From contig NC_068937.1 of assembly GCF_016801865.2 (NCBI RefSeq), positions 70,649,534-70,713,533 of the forward strand: a stretch of 64,000 nucleotides of DNA, read 5' to 3'. This DNA comes from Culex pipiens pallens (Eukaryota > Arthropoda > Insecta > Diptera > Culicidae). Below are positions 34,555 to 44,839 of the stretch, piece after piece. A model generated the notes under the pieces. The model had not been told where the DNA came from. It saw nothing but the letters and a program-made list of their open reading frames with translations, and ran no database searches. A program made the translations under genes and the position numbers. The first letter of the stretch is position 1. The number at the start of each line of letters is the position of its first letter.

Positions 34555-35886
34555 TGTAACTTTTGTCTTGCGCGGCCTTAGAGTTACATGCTACCAGGCA
34601 AGGGCATCGAAGCATAAAACTCAGTGAGGGTTGTGGGAGGTCCAAATGACTCCCAATTTCTCTCAAGGGTCGGCATGCGCTCCTGCTCACGAGGCAGGAA
34701 AACACAATGTGTCGCTTCAAGGTAAACTCCTCGGTTTATTCTTGTTGACGTCACTTTATTCACGGCTACCTTCTCTACCTGTCCTTTCCCTAACCCACTT
34801 CCTTACTGGCTATCTCCTACCTTTTCACTCTCTTCTGTTCCGTGGGTGGTACTTCTCTTCGGGGCCCCTCAGCTACGCCTGCCGCTGCTCTGCTTCCGGA
34901 TCTCCGGAACCAACCTCCGGCCGTCTCGTTCTGCTGCTCGCTGGCCTGGGGGTGGACGTTGAACTCGCCGGCGTCCCGGCGTCGTTGTGGTTGCTGCTGC
35001 AGTCTTCGCTGACCCCTTCGTGTGACTGCCCTAGCGCCCTCGAGTGTGGTGACGGACTCGAGCTTCCACGTCACCGAAGCTCTGTGGGACTTGCCCGGTT
35101 TCCGGCGCTGGATTGTCGTGGTAGGGCAGGTCTTCGGTGTGGCTTGTGGTTCGGGGGTTTCCAAAATGGAGGACGCAGACGACCTAGCGATGTCGGCTAG
35201 TCGCTGCTCGTCGATACCGCAATTGACGACGGTAGACGGTGACGCTAGCGGTCACGGATGTTGGGTGGAACCACGACCGAACCGGGGAATGTTCCGTAGC
35301 GAAGCTACGCGAACTTTAGTCCTAGACTAAGGGGTTCTGTGGATGAGATGAGGGGGGGGGGGGATTGTAATGGCGGTCCTATCTAGTCTGGTCACACGCG
35401 GCACGGATCAGGGTTGTTGGAGGGTTCGCGGGGAATTACCTGGAGTTCCTGGAGTTCTCGCTTCTCCCAGTCTCCTCTGTCCTCCGTGAAGTCCTTTGAC
35501 CGCTTCCTGGCACTGGCACTTCACAACACTCCGTCGAGCTGTAGACGAAGCTACGACGGCTTTCGCGACTTGTCGCACTTCAATACACCGGGCAAATGGC
35601 CGATGAAAATCCGGGCCTCATCCCGCGAACCTCTGATCCGGCGAATCCTGGAAAACCCGCCCATCATCATCATCAGTTTCGCCACCCCCAATGGCCGCCC
35701 ATTCGTTGATCCTCGGCCCTCTGGTGGTGGCTAGCAGAACTGCTCCTCTTTATAGGCGCTTTAGTACGGAAATGGCTGCGTCAGTACACGGGAGACATAA
35801 ACCGACTCGTCTCACTATCCACGAACACACGCACTCCCCTGCCTCTGTGTCACCGGAATTCTCCCACAACACACCCACTGGTTACA
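34555..35886 (-). repeat. 5' LTR (1332 bp) of the non-autonomous LTR element
   Basis: Nearly identical to 29410-30742; only the 30639/35783 substitution and a 12- versus 13-G run were noticed. It carries the TATA box (plus-strand TTTATA near 35749) that would start the genomic transcript leftward. Its right end abuts the second half of the I/Loner RNase H. Confidence 0.9.
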
Positions 35887-35890
35887 ACTT

Positions 35891-36569
35891 CATCTTCACC
35901 GATAGCTTTAGCTCTGTTGAGGCTATCCGGTCTCTGAAGCCGACCAGGGAGTCTACGTTTTTCCTCACGGAAATACGCAAGACTTTAAACAACCTGGCGG
36001 CTCAGTCCTTCAGCATCACGGTGGTGTGGGTCCGCGCTCATTGCTCGATTCCGGGTAATGAGAAAGCGGACTTGCTCGCCAAGAAGGGTGCTGAGAGTGG
36101 AGACATTTTTGAAAGGCCAATTAGCCTACAAGAATGCTACGGTTTGCCGAGGCAGCGTGCGCTCCTGGATTGGCAAAAACAATGGGACGACGACACCAAG
36201 GGACGTTGGATGTATTCCATACGACCTAAGGTGCAAAGAAAAGCCTGGTTCAAGGGAATGGACTTGACGCGTGGATTCATCAGAACGATGTCCCGCCTTA
36301 TGTCGAACCATTACTCGTCCAAGGCTCATCTTTACCGTATCAACATGAGTGATACGAACTTGTGCGACTGTGGGCAGGGTTATCAGGACATCGACCATCT
36401 CGTATGGGCGTGTCCAGATCACCAGGCTCACAGAATTAAGTTGAAAGATACCCTCAGGGCCCGAGGAAGACCACCAGAAATCCCGATGCGAGACGCACTA
36501 TCTCAACTAGACCTTGATGTTCTCTATCCTATCTATCAGTTCCTCTCAGATTCCAAAATATCTATTTAG
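35891..36569 (+). pseudogene. I/Loner-like ORF2, second half of RNase H and C-terminus
   Basis: Continues in frame from 29409: IFTDSFSSVEAIRSLKPTRE, then the RNase H end with WVRAHCSIPGNEKADLLAKK (conserved His and Asp). A C-terminal domain with the Cys/His motif CDCGQGYQDIDHLVWACPDH follows, and the stop is at 36567-36569. It is followed by about 385 bp of 3' UTR and poly(A). The upstream ATG at 35691 lies in the inserted LTR, so the apparent 292-codon frame is a fusion created by the insertion. Confidence 0.9.
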
Positions 36570-36981
36570 TTTTCTTCCAGTTAGTTTTCCTTCAGTTAGT
36601 TTTCCTCCAGTTAGTATAACTCGCCTTCACACAAAGCCGTCGTTTCTGGTTGCACCGGAAGCAAAGCAAGATCGCCCCAGCAGCTGAACACCGAGTTGCG
36701 GCTGAGGACAAAACGCAAAGGCCAGCAGAGCCAAACAAGACCCTTACACAATCCCCCTTCCCATCCCATGCCTTGTCTTTAACATCAATCCCTTCCCTAC
36801 TAACCCCGAGTAGGCCGCGGGTAATCGGCTCCCCTCCCACTAACATTTACACACAAGATCCTCTGTAATTATCAAGTTTTTTGTAATTACAAAAGCCGAC
36901 TCGGTCCTAACCAGGTCCCAGTACCGAAAAGGACCTAATAAAAATAATTTTATGAAAAAAAAAAAACTACGGGAACCGCAC

Positions 36982-37554
36982 TGTCGGAGATATGGTGGGT
37001 TGATGAATGATTTTAGAAATATTGTGAGTATAAATAAACGTGTCTGTTATACATTGTTAAATTAAATTAACAATTGATTAAAAATTGCATGGTCTCATTA
37101 TCTATGTCAAACGACGTTTCGTAAGGGCGAAAAGAGAGAGAAGGCTTCCCTAATGATGGTGAGCGCAAGCAGGGTTACCAGGTCTGAAGAGTAAAAAATC
37201 TGGCAAAAAATCTGGGAAAAATCTGGCAAGCCACTTTTATCAAAGTAATAAGTAATTTTTTGTTCAAAAACTGTGTATTTTAACTTTTTATACATTATAG
37301 CTTCACAAAATAAACAAAATACGTCAATAAAACAATGTGAGGAAGAAATAAAAAAATATTTTTTTCTAATTGGCGCTCAAAAAATCTGGCAATGCCAGAT
37401 TTATCTGGCAACCTGGCACCCCTGAGCGCAAGAGAGCCGCAAGCTCTCTCACGATTGTTGATCAGTCTGTTGGATACTGCAGTGACGAGCGGTTCGCATA
37501 GCGCCTCGGCTCAACTCGCTGAAAAAAATAGAATACCTTCCAAAAGGTGCGACA
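36982..37554 (+). repeat. 5' LTR (310 bp) interrupted by a hAT-like MITE
   Basis: Identical in layout to 40989-41298 apart from the insertion at 37170. A TATAAATAAA motif lies about 47 bp from the LTR start and may serve as promoter. Confidence 0.9.
37170..37424. mobile_element. hAT-like MITE, 255 bp, TSD AGCGCAAG
   Basis: Ends CAGGGTTACCAGGT and, complemented, CAGGGGTGCCAGGT (12 of 14 positions match). The 8-bp duplication AGCGCAAG flanks it at 37162-37169 and 37425-37432. The unoccupied partner LTR reads GGTGAGCGCAAGAGAGCC with a single AGCGCAAG. CAGGG-type termini and 8-bp duplications define hAT elements. The interior is AT-rich with repeats of TCTGGCAA and no ORF. Confidence 0.92.
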
Positions 37555-37699
37555 ATGGCGCAGGAGGAGGAAGTAGAACCAAGCGGTGAGTGTAATGGCC
37601 GGCAATTTCGGAAACAAGTTCGAAACTGTAGACGAAAACACGGTGTGAACGGCAGGAATAAACTGATTGTTGGCTGGTGATTTTTCGATGGGCCAAATT

Positions 37700-40600
37700 T
37701 CCAACAGATTCCGTTCGATACCATTTGCTGTTCAAGGCGAGGCGAGGAGTTTCGAAAAAAAAAGAAAAGTGAAAAAGTGCGTTGGCCATGCGATGTGGCT
37801 GTGAGACAAAGCTTGCTTTGTTGTACACACCCGCATGCATGAGACGATCAGGGGAAAGAAATCACGTTGGCCATACGGTGTGTTTGTGAGGCGAAGCTGT
37901 AGTCGCTGGTCACACACACATTGAAACGTATGAGACGAATAAAGATAAAGCAAAATGAGTTGATTCATTGGACATGTGGTATGGTGGTGAGACAAGTTGG
38001 TTTGTTGGACACTAACACATTGGTAATCATGAGATGAAGGTAAAGTGGGGGATGAAATGAAAGAGTTGAAAGTTTGGTGTAGTTGTGAGGCGAAATAAAC
38101 ATCGTTGGACACACACATGCAAAAGAAAGTTGGCCATGACATTGAGAAGCAAATTTGGAACGGGAGAACAGGAGAATTCAAAAGATTGAAGAACACATGG
38201 AAAGAGAGTGGCAAAAGAAATGTTGGGCCTAAGATGAGATTGACAGGCAATTTGACATATTCAGATCGGGACGAAGTGAGAAATTTATGATGCTGAGAGG
38301 TTCATTTGTTTTGTTGCGAGTGTGGCGAGCTGTGTGATTTGATTGCTTTGTAGAGAGAGGAGCAAAGCGGAGGATTTGGGAAATTGAGAGGAGCGACTTA
38401 ATTGGTTTGTTGTGAGCGGGATGACGTGCATGATTTGAGTAGTTGGTAAATTTGTGCGGCAAAAACAAAATTGCTCTGGACGCACACACATGCCAGAACC
38501 TGAGCAAAAGCTGTGTTGCCCATTAAATGGGGTTGAGAAGTATATTTTTTGTTGTCAGCGTAGCGAAATGTGTAAATTGAGATATGACTTCGTAGGCGAT
38601 GAGATGGTTGAGAGCAGATTGCTTTGTTGAGAGAGGAGCGAAGCGGAGGATTTGATAAATTGAGAGAATCGACTAGGTTCTTTTGTTACAGCGGGATGGC
38701 GTGCATGATTTGAGATATTGGTGTAATTTTGAGGCAAAGTATTCTCCACTGAACGGACACACATGAGAAGAATGAGAAAAGAAAAGAGGTGCGTTTGTTT
38801 TGTTGTGAGTGTGATAAAATGGGTGATTTAGATATGGCTTTGTGGGCGATTTGGTTGAGAACTAGATCACTTTGATGAGAGTGGAGCGAACTGGAAGCTT
38901 CGAGAATTAGATTGAGAGACTAGGTTGTCTTGTCAAGTTGTGTGGCAAAAAAAAAATAAGGCTTTACTGGACACACATGAGAGGACTACAGCAAAAGATG
39001 AGTTGGTTATAAAACGTAGTTGAGTGGTACAATTGTTTTGTTGTTTGTGGCGGAATGTGTGATTTGAGATGCGGCTTAGTGGACGATGTGGTTGAGAGTA
39101 AGATTGCTTTGTAGAGAGAGGAACAAACCGGAGGATTTGGGAAATTGAGAGGAGCGACTTGCGAGGCGACTTGGTTGTTTTGTTGTGAGCGGGATGACGT
39201 GCGTGATTTGAGTAGTTGGTAAATTTGTGCAGCAAAAAAAAATCTCTGGATTCACACACACATGCGAGAACCAGACCAAAAGCTGAGTTGGCCATGAAAT
39301 TAGGTTGAGAGGTACATTTTTATTGTCAGCGTAGAGAAATGTGTAAATTGAATCGACTAGGTCTTTTTGTTGTGAGCATGATGACGTGCATGATTTGAGA
39401 TATTGGTGTACTTTTGAGGCAAAGTATTCTTCACGGAACATACACACATGAGAAGAATGAGAAAAGAAAAGAGGTGCGTTTGTTTTGTTGTGGGCGTGAC
39501 AAAATGGGTGCGATTTGGTTGAGAGCTAGACCGCTTTGTTGAGAGTGGAGCGAACTGGAGGATTTGAGAATAGGATTGAGAGACTAGATTGTTTTGTTAA
39601 ATTGTGCGACAAAAAAGGGCTACATTGGACACACATACATGAGAGGACTAGAGAGATTAGTTTGAAACGCAGTGAGAGGTACAAATGTTTTGCTGTGTTT
39701 GTGGCGAAATGTGTGATTTGAGATACGGCTTCGTGGACGATGTGGTTGAGAATAAGATTGCTTTGTAGAGAGAGGAGCAAAGCGGAGGATTTGGGAAGTT
39801 GAGAGGAGCGACTTGGTTGTTTTGTTATGAGCGGGAGGACGCGTATGATTTGAGTAGTTGGTAAATGTGTGGGCAAAAAAAAATCTCTGGATTCACACAC
39901 ATGTTTTGTTGTGTTTTTGGCGTAAGGTGTGAAACGATGTGATTGAGAGCGAAATTGCTTTATTGAGAGAATAGTGAAGCAGAGGACTTAAGAGTAGGAT
40001 TGACAGACTAGGTTGTTTTGTTGTGAGCGGGATGACGTTCATGATTTGAGTAATTGGTAAAGTTGCGCGGAAAAAAAAAGAAATCTTTGGACGCACACAC
40101 ATGCGAGGATCAGAGCAAAAGATGAGTTGGTCATGAAATGGGGTTGAGAGGTACATTTTTTTGTTGTCAGCGAGATTTGAGATTTGGCTTCGTAGGCGAT
40201 ATGGTTGAGAGCTAGATCGCCTTGTTTATAGTGGAGCGAACTGGAAGATTTGATAATAGGATTGAGAGACTACACCCAAAGTTAAAGAATGAGGGGATAG
40301 TCCTCACGAAAAGAAACGTGAGGAAAGTGCTATTTTGCGAGAGTATAGTCCTCTCGAGTGTTCATTCGTTCATTGGAACAGTTCATCCTATTGAGTGGCT
40401 TATATTGACAAATGACCGCCACGTAGTCACCGAACCATGGAGGCCCATACGGCAAAGGCACGGTTCAATATGCCGAAGGTCTTGAGTTCGAGTCTCAGTA
40501 CCGGTACTTTTTTTTATAAATGAACTTTTTTTGAAGATGAACCCATGAGTAAAGTACTCTCGGTAATTTCGAGATTTACCCCCCCGTCCGCACACAGTAC

Positions 40601-40960
40601 CATTTTACTACCGAATCGTGCTCTTTATCCTCTCGTATGCCGATGCCCAGTTCTGGGCTGTTTTGTTATGTTGTGCGAAAAAAAAAACTTCACAGGCTCC
40701 AGTACACACATGAGAGGATCAGAGCAAAAAGATTTGTCCATAAAACGTAATTAAATTTGTTTGGTTGTGAGCGGGACGAAATAAGAGTTTTGAGGTATGG
40801 TTTACCATGCGATGTAGAGGTTGGTTGAGTGCCAATTGCTTTGTAAAGTGGGGCAAAGTGAGATATTGAGATCTTTGTGTGTAACATAAGATACCAAGAA
40901 ATTGAACAGTGGAAACTTCGGGTTACGGGTATCATTAAAAAAACAGATTTGTTTTACTGT
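37700..40960. repeat. Degenerate tandem repeats inside the LTR element
   Basis: Diverged modules recur: TTTTGTTGTGAGCGGGATGA with GTGCATGATTTGAG, GAGAGAGGAGCAAAGCGGAG with GATTTGGGAAATTGAG, GGTTGAGAGC..AGATTGCTT, and GGACACACACATG followed by AGAGCAAAAGATGAGTTGG. They recur in the same order in blocks of several hundred bp (for example 38389-38520, 39152-39300 and 39800-39900). No frame is conserved across blocks; minus-strand frames such as 38229-38507 are by-products. A foreign insert breaks the pattern at about 40272-40657. Confidence 0.85.
40272..40657 (+). mobile_element. Insert with tRNA-like B box (putative SINE or MITE)
   Basis: The repeat consensus GGATTGAGAGACTA..TTGTTTTGTT is split here. 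The insert contains a tRNA-like stretch at 40440-40505 with a good B box (GAGTTCGAGTCTC) and a T-arm that can pair, followed by a T run. It ends with a perfect 6-bp hairpin GCCCAGTTCTGGGC. The A-box region is weak and no clear target duplication was found, so the class is uncertain. Confidence 0.5.
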
Positions 40961-40988
40961 TCTTCAGTACAGTACAGGTGAAGGCGAA

Positions 40989-41298
40989 TGTCGGAGATAT
41001 GGTGGGTTGATGAATGATTTTAGAAATATTGTGAGTATAAATAAACGTGTCTGTTATACATTGTTAAATTAAATTAACAATTGATTAAAAATTGCATGGT
41101 CTCATTATCTATGTCAAACGACGTTTCGTAAGGGCGAAAAGAGAGAGAAGGCTTCCCTAATGATGGTGAGCGCAAGAGAGCCGCAAGCTCTCTCACGATT
41201 GTTGATCAGTCTGTTGGATACTGCAGTGACGAGCGGTTCGCATAGCGCCTCGGCTCAACTCGCTGAAAAAAATAGAATACCTTCCAAAAGGTGCGACA
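40989..41298 (+). repeat. 3' LTR (310 bp), MITE-free
   Basis: Second LTR of the repeat-filled element. It retains the pre-insertion sequence of the MITE target and is followed by the CGCAC duplication. Confidence 0.9.
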
Positions 41299-42265
41299 CG
41301 CACTACTCGCGCAATCAATTAGCAAAACGATAGTCGTTGTCGAGTTTCAAAAACGGGGTTAAAACTTCCCACGAATCACGAGCAAAAGTTTCACTCACTA
41401 TTCCAAGTCATTGTTTTGACAGGAGTCTGGATTTTTTGCAATTTGCTTGGTTTAGCCGCCACCGTCGCCGAGGCTCTGATCAGGATACAGATTCGCATAC
41501 TTTTTCAGCTGGAGGGTTTTGATATTAAAAATGGCCTCTTTTGATCACCATGAGTCTGGAATTTGAGGCCGCCTTCTTGACGTTGTTATGAAAAAGATTG
41601 AGAAAATAAAATAACGCTAAATATTCTATACCAAGAGACAAATTACAAACCATTAGAATATTGTCCAAACTCCCCCAGCAATAGCATGCATTAAAGAAGT
41701 GCTTCTGGTGGCATATATTTCTCAAATTGTGACCATGTCCTCGATATCCGTAGGGACACTTTCAGAAGCGCAAATGCGCCTGCTAACCTCTCATTTGGCG
41801 ACGTTCCTTTTTACTCAAAGAATTAGACTACCTCCTGCTTTGGGTGGATTAAAATCCGCTCCTTTTAGAAGCATTCTGAAAAACAAGACATCTAATTTAA
41901 TTTTCCCGATAATTTTCAAATTTGCTCACCACAATTTGTTTATCTTCAAAATGTCAATGACAGATTTTGTTGAGGAGTTTGCTGCGATGGAAAAATTTTG
42001 CACCATTCATTTGCATTCATTTGCCTGAAAACAGTAACGCCTCATCATAGGCGTTACGAGTGTACCTTTGGTTGGTACCATGAATCTGGCGGATATTTGC
42101 TCCATGTCCGCGCTCTATTTTCAATACTCTTTGCTATAGCCTTTCTCGTTCTGGTTTAGTTTGTTTCTCTTTCTTTGAATTTTCTAATATTTTTGCCTGC
42201 AGTTAAAATATGTTAATGCATCAGCAGCTCAACCAAGGGCACATTTTGGTATTTGTTATTATGCC
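41299..42265. other. Unassigned region (CR1-like 5' flank and beyond)
   Basis: The first part should be the continuation of the target into which the I/Loner and LTR elements inserted, that is the 5' end or flank of CR1-like copy 1. An open frame of 109 codons (41699-42028) has no recognisable domain. A strong hairpin, GTAACGCCT-CATCAT-AGGCGTTAC, lies at about 42033-42056. Confidence 0.4.
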
Positions 42266-42585
42266 CGAGCCACGTAGCCTAGTGGTAACGCTTCCGCCTC
42301 GTAAGCGGTAGATCGGGGTTCAAATCCCGACTCTGACCAACACAACTGGTGATCTTTTCCCTTCTGGATTCGATTGCTTAGTAAAGGGAAGGTAGTGTAT
42401 CGCCACAAACTGGACCTTATCACGACACCTTAGGGAGGCGACCTATGGAATGTTAACATTAACCTAAACATGTAAACATTAGTTGAGTGAAAAACTGCCA
42501 CTGAATCCGCTTTGTAAATGCCGGCCCCGATACTCTTCACGGGTGTTCCCCCAGGAACTGGGAAAGATTTACTTACTTTACTTAC
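42266..42585 (+). mobile_element. tRNA-derived SINE, 320 bp, TSD TTATTATGCC
   Basis: The tRNA-like head has an A box (TAGCCTAGTGG), an anticodon hairpin CCGC-CTCGTAA-GCGG (CGT, Thr-like) and a B box (GGTTCAAATCC). A body of about 240 bp follows and a TTAC-repeat tail. Flanking 10-bp repeats TTATTATGCC (42256-42265, 42586-42595) prove retroposition. A functional tRNA gene is not supported because the acceptor stem does not close. Confidence 0.88.
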
Positions 42586-42595
42586 TTATTATGCC

Positions 42596-43139
42596 AAGTA
42601 ATACCACAGAGAACAGATATATATCATTGAACAAACAGCATTGAAAAACGTGTGTACAAATTCAAACCAAAATACGTTGAAAAGAGCTAGGGTGTGCAGC
42701 ATCCGCCTAGATATCGCCACTTCCAAAATCATGATGGGCTACAGTAGCAGAACGTTGGACCATCTAATCAATGCATAAAACATTCCGTACGAACGACATC
42801 AGACCAATGTCTGACTGCCCTTCATCAGAGGGTTGCAATTTTACGCGCCAAAGAAGGTAAAAAAAACGAAATCGGACATAACATGTGTAAAGGGACTATT
42901 TTAAGTTGTCGCTTGAAAAATCATTTTTGAATGAATTTTCTGTTATGTTTTCGTTAATGTTAATGCATTTTTGCATTATTTTTAGTCAACTGGAATTATA
43001 CAGAAGAGAATTTTATATTTAAACGAGGTTATCATTTATTTTCTTTCGAAATTATTGAGCCTTTTTCATTGTTAAGTCAAGTATTCTCAGCCGCGACGGT
43101 GGCGCCGCCAAGCGTATCCTGCACACTCTAATTTGATTG
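42596..43139. other. Spacer, nothing recognised
   Basis: AT-rich sequence between the SINE and the gypsy 3' part. A 17-bp stretch TACCACAGAGAACAGAT near 42603 recurs in complement near 43211. No gene seen. Confidence 0.4.
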
Positions 43140-43685
43140 ATGCAAGATTGTATGCAACGCATTTTTTTTAGTTTTTTACGGTTTACACACAAGTTAGAGC
43201 CAAGATGTACATCTGTTCTCTGTGGTAATACCAAAATATGGTATTCCCGTGTTATTTACCTCTGCTCGGGCGATGAACCGTGGACTGGGAGTAGCTCGTC
43301 GCTTCAAGTTAAGTTTTGCGGTCACGCAGCAAGCAGAAGTCGTCGACAAACCGTCGGAATGTTCCTTGTTGAGAAGTTGAAGTTCGCCAGCAGAGATGAA
43401 ATCATCTACGGCCAAGATCCCGCGGTGTTTATAAGCCGGGATGTGCCGACATTCGTCCTACACCACAAAAGAGCCATTCGGAGAGCGAGAATAAAGAAGC
43501 TGTTTCGCTCTCATCAACCTCGTCTGCGCCCAAGACTTTGTGGCGCCAGTCCGTCGAAGCGTGAACCATTGCTTCGTAGATTGGGTTCACCGTTTCCCGA
43601 GCGGGTCAGATCTCCTCGCTGTTCTTCCTTGTCCAGAGAACCCGAGTCGAGTCCGGAAGTTGACCTTCGGAATTTAGAGGGGAGA
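43140..43685 (+). pseudogene. Gypsy interior preceding a 3' LTR (degenerate)
   Basis: An open frame runs from 43137 into the LTR (to 43778), and other frames are broken. No integrase motif could be identified, so the coding identity is weak. It is placed as gypsy interior because it ends in a polypurine tract (TTTAGAGGGGAGA, 43673-43685) immediately before an LTR beginning TGTTGTGG. Confidence 0.5.
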
Positions 43686-43985
43686 TGTTGTGGACGGCAA
43701 CACTGCGAGAGTGTACACCAGAAAGCCGAGTCTATTCGTGCACTCTGCGCGCCGCTGGGCTCTCCAGTTGCAGCATAGCTGTCACTAGTTAATGCGCATA
43801 GATGTGATCTGTCATTTTGAAGTGTTGTTATGTTTTGTTGATTCTTTCGTTGTTCGTGAATAAATATAGTCGTTCGTTTGTTAGTTCTAGTAAGGAACCT
43901 TTTTTTAATTTGTTTGTATCTGTCCGTAATCGTCTGGTCTTTGTGGTGTGGACCGCGTTAAGATGGGTCGCGGTCGGATCCAACA
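43686..43985 (+). repeat. Gypsy 3' LTR, 300 bp
   Basis: Begins TGTTGTGGACGGC after a polypurine tract and ends GGATCCAACA. Its 3' 50 bp or so recur at 16541-16592, and about 240 bp recur inverted at 57656-57897 with the same downstream flank. The flank similarity shows that 43743-44332 and 57211-57897 are an inverted segmental duplication and not two independent insertions. Confidence 0.85.
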
Positions 43986-44332
43986 CTAAACCACGACTAC
44001 TTCTGACACCATGTTTTAGTATGTGTGATTATATAGCCAAAAAAGAGACCGGTTTACTAAATAAAACAGAGCGAGTTATTGTACGTCTTGGCTCTTGCAC
44101 ACTCAAGCACTGAATGCGCGACCCGATGAATGACGTTTCAGGGGATGTTCACAAACTACATTTGGGGGTCTTACACAAATGACGCATAATATAACACCAA
44201 ATTTCTGTCGGAATTCACTGACCTGTTCCAATCCGTGGACCGTCTTTGCGCTAAAACTTGCAAGAAAGTTTCCAAAAAACTGCTTAATTTCGCTAAGTCC
44301 AAAATTACACTTTTGGAAGTTGGCTATACACT
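43743..44332 (+). repeat. Left arm of a long-range inverted duplication
   Basis: The LTR 3' part plus about 345 bp of flank (TTAAACCACGACTACTT and so on through GTTTCCAAAAAACTGCTTAA) matches the complement of 57211-57897, with an extra stretch of about 80 bp in the right arm. The arms enclose about 12.9 kb holding the BEL and CR1-like elements. Confidence 0.8.
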
Positions 44333-44333
44333 A

Positions 44334-44817
44334 GGGTGCCCAGAAAAAATGACCCTCTGCTCCACAAGCGGAAAACGGTCTTTGGGTTATTTTAAGCATC
44401 TGTGTAAATTTTGAGCGAAATTGGATGAGATTAACCCATTGATACCCGTGCCTGAAGTTGGTGGAAAAAATGTTTTTCATGCAAAAATAACTTTTTTAAA
44501 TCGCTAATAACTTTTAAGGATCGAGTTTTACAGCTTTCGTATGTTCTACAAAGTTGTAGAGCATTAAATTTCCAATAAGAATCTCACTTTTGAGAATATT
44601 TGGATGGAAGTAGCGCACCGTGTAGACCAAACCGTAAGAAACTTGGGGTTTCCATACATTTTTTCGATTTTTCCCATACAAACTTCACCTCCGAGTATCA
44701 ATGGGTAAATATTGCCGGTTTTGCTCATAATTGGTCCAGAATCCTAAAATAGGTCAAGGAACAATATTCAGCTTGTGGAGCGAGGTTTTGAAAAAAAGTC
44801 CCATATTCTGGGCACCC
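44334..44817. mobile_element. MITE with GGGTGCCCAGAA termini, TA target (484 bp)
   Basis: The left end GGGTGCCCAGAAAAAATGAC and the right end, complemented, GGGTGCCCAGAATATGGGAC continue as inverted repeats through CTCTGCTCCACAAGC. TA flanks both sides (44332-44333, 44818-44819), consistent with a Tc1/mariner-type TA duplication. No ORF. It inserted at the inner edge of the inverted duplication. Confidence 0.85.
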
Positions 44818-44839
44818 TACTATACACACACACACGAGT

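Larger units (their letters stand above)
29410..35886 (-). mobile_element. Non-autonomous LTR retrotransposon with 1.33-kb LTRs, TSD ACTT
   Basis: The element is bounded by long terminal repeats (29410-30742 and 34555-35886) and the 4-bp duplication ACTT (29406-29409, 35887-35890). Orientation is minus: reading that strand, the 5' LTR (right) is followed three bases later by a primer-binding site TGGCGCCCAACTT (34551-34539), and a purine tract GAGTGGGAGGAGAG (30756-30743) directly precedes the 3' LTR (left). The 3.8-kb interior lacks any gag or pol frame, so it must use enzymes from another element. The two LTRs differ at one base (30639 versus 35783) and one G in a G run, so the insertion is very recent. 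Confidence 0.92.
27505..36966 (+). mobile_element. I/Loner-like non-LTR retrotransposon, 5'-truncated, split by an LTR element
   Basis: The element starts abruptly at 27505 within ORF2 and ends in a poly(A) run (36955-36966). It is flanked by the duplication CTACGGGAAC (27495-27504 and 36967-36976; the adjoining A's are ambiguous with the tail). It is interrupted at 29410-35886 by a non-autonomous LTR element. Without the insert the element is about 2.98 kb. It inserted in the 5' region of a CR1-like element facing the other way. Confidence 0.88.
36982..41298 (+). mobile_element. Non-autonomous LTR element with repeat-filled interior, TSD CGCAC
   Basis: LTRs at 36982-37554 (310 bp plus a 263-bp MITE insertion) and 40989-41298 (310 bp) begin TGTCGGAGATATGG and end AAAAGGTGCGACA. 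Both are flanked by CGCAC (36977-36981, 41299-41303). A TGGCGCAGGAGGAGG primer-site candidate starts one base after the left LTR, suggesting plus orientation; a clear polypurine tract is not evident before the right LTR. The interior (3.4 kb) has no gag/pol and consists mostly of degenerate GA/TTTGTTGT-rich tandem repeats. It is an LTR-bounded repeat cassette, like a LARD or giant TRIM. Confidence 0.88.

Noticed and set aside
35691..36569. A 292-residue gene starting at 35691
   Set aside because: The first 65 codons are LTR sequence; the rest is the second half of a retrotransposon RNase H domain interrupted by that LTR.
37700..40960. CRISPR-like or regularly spaced repeat array
   Set aside because: Modules are degenerate, overlapping in content and unequal in spacing, in an insect-like genome.
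42266..42345. Functional tRNA-Thr (CGT) gene
   Set aside because: The acceptor stem does not pair, and the sequence is the head of a 320-bp unit flanked by a 10-bp target duplication, so it is a SINE.
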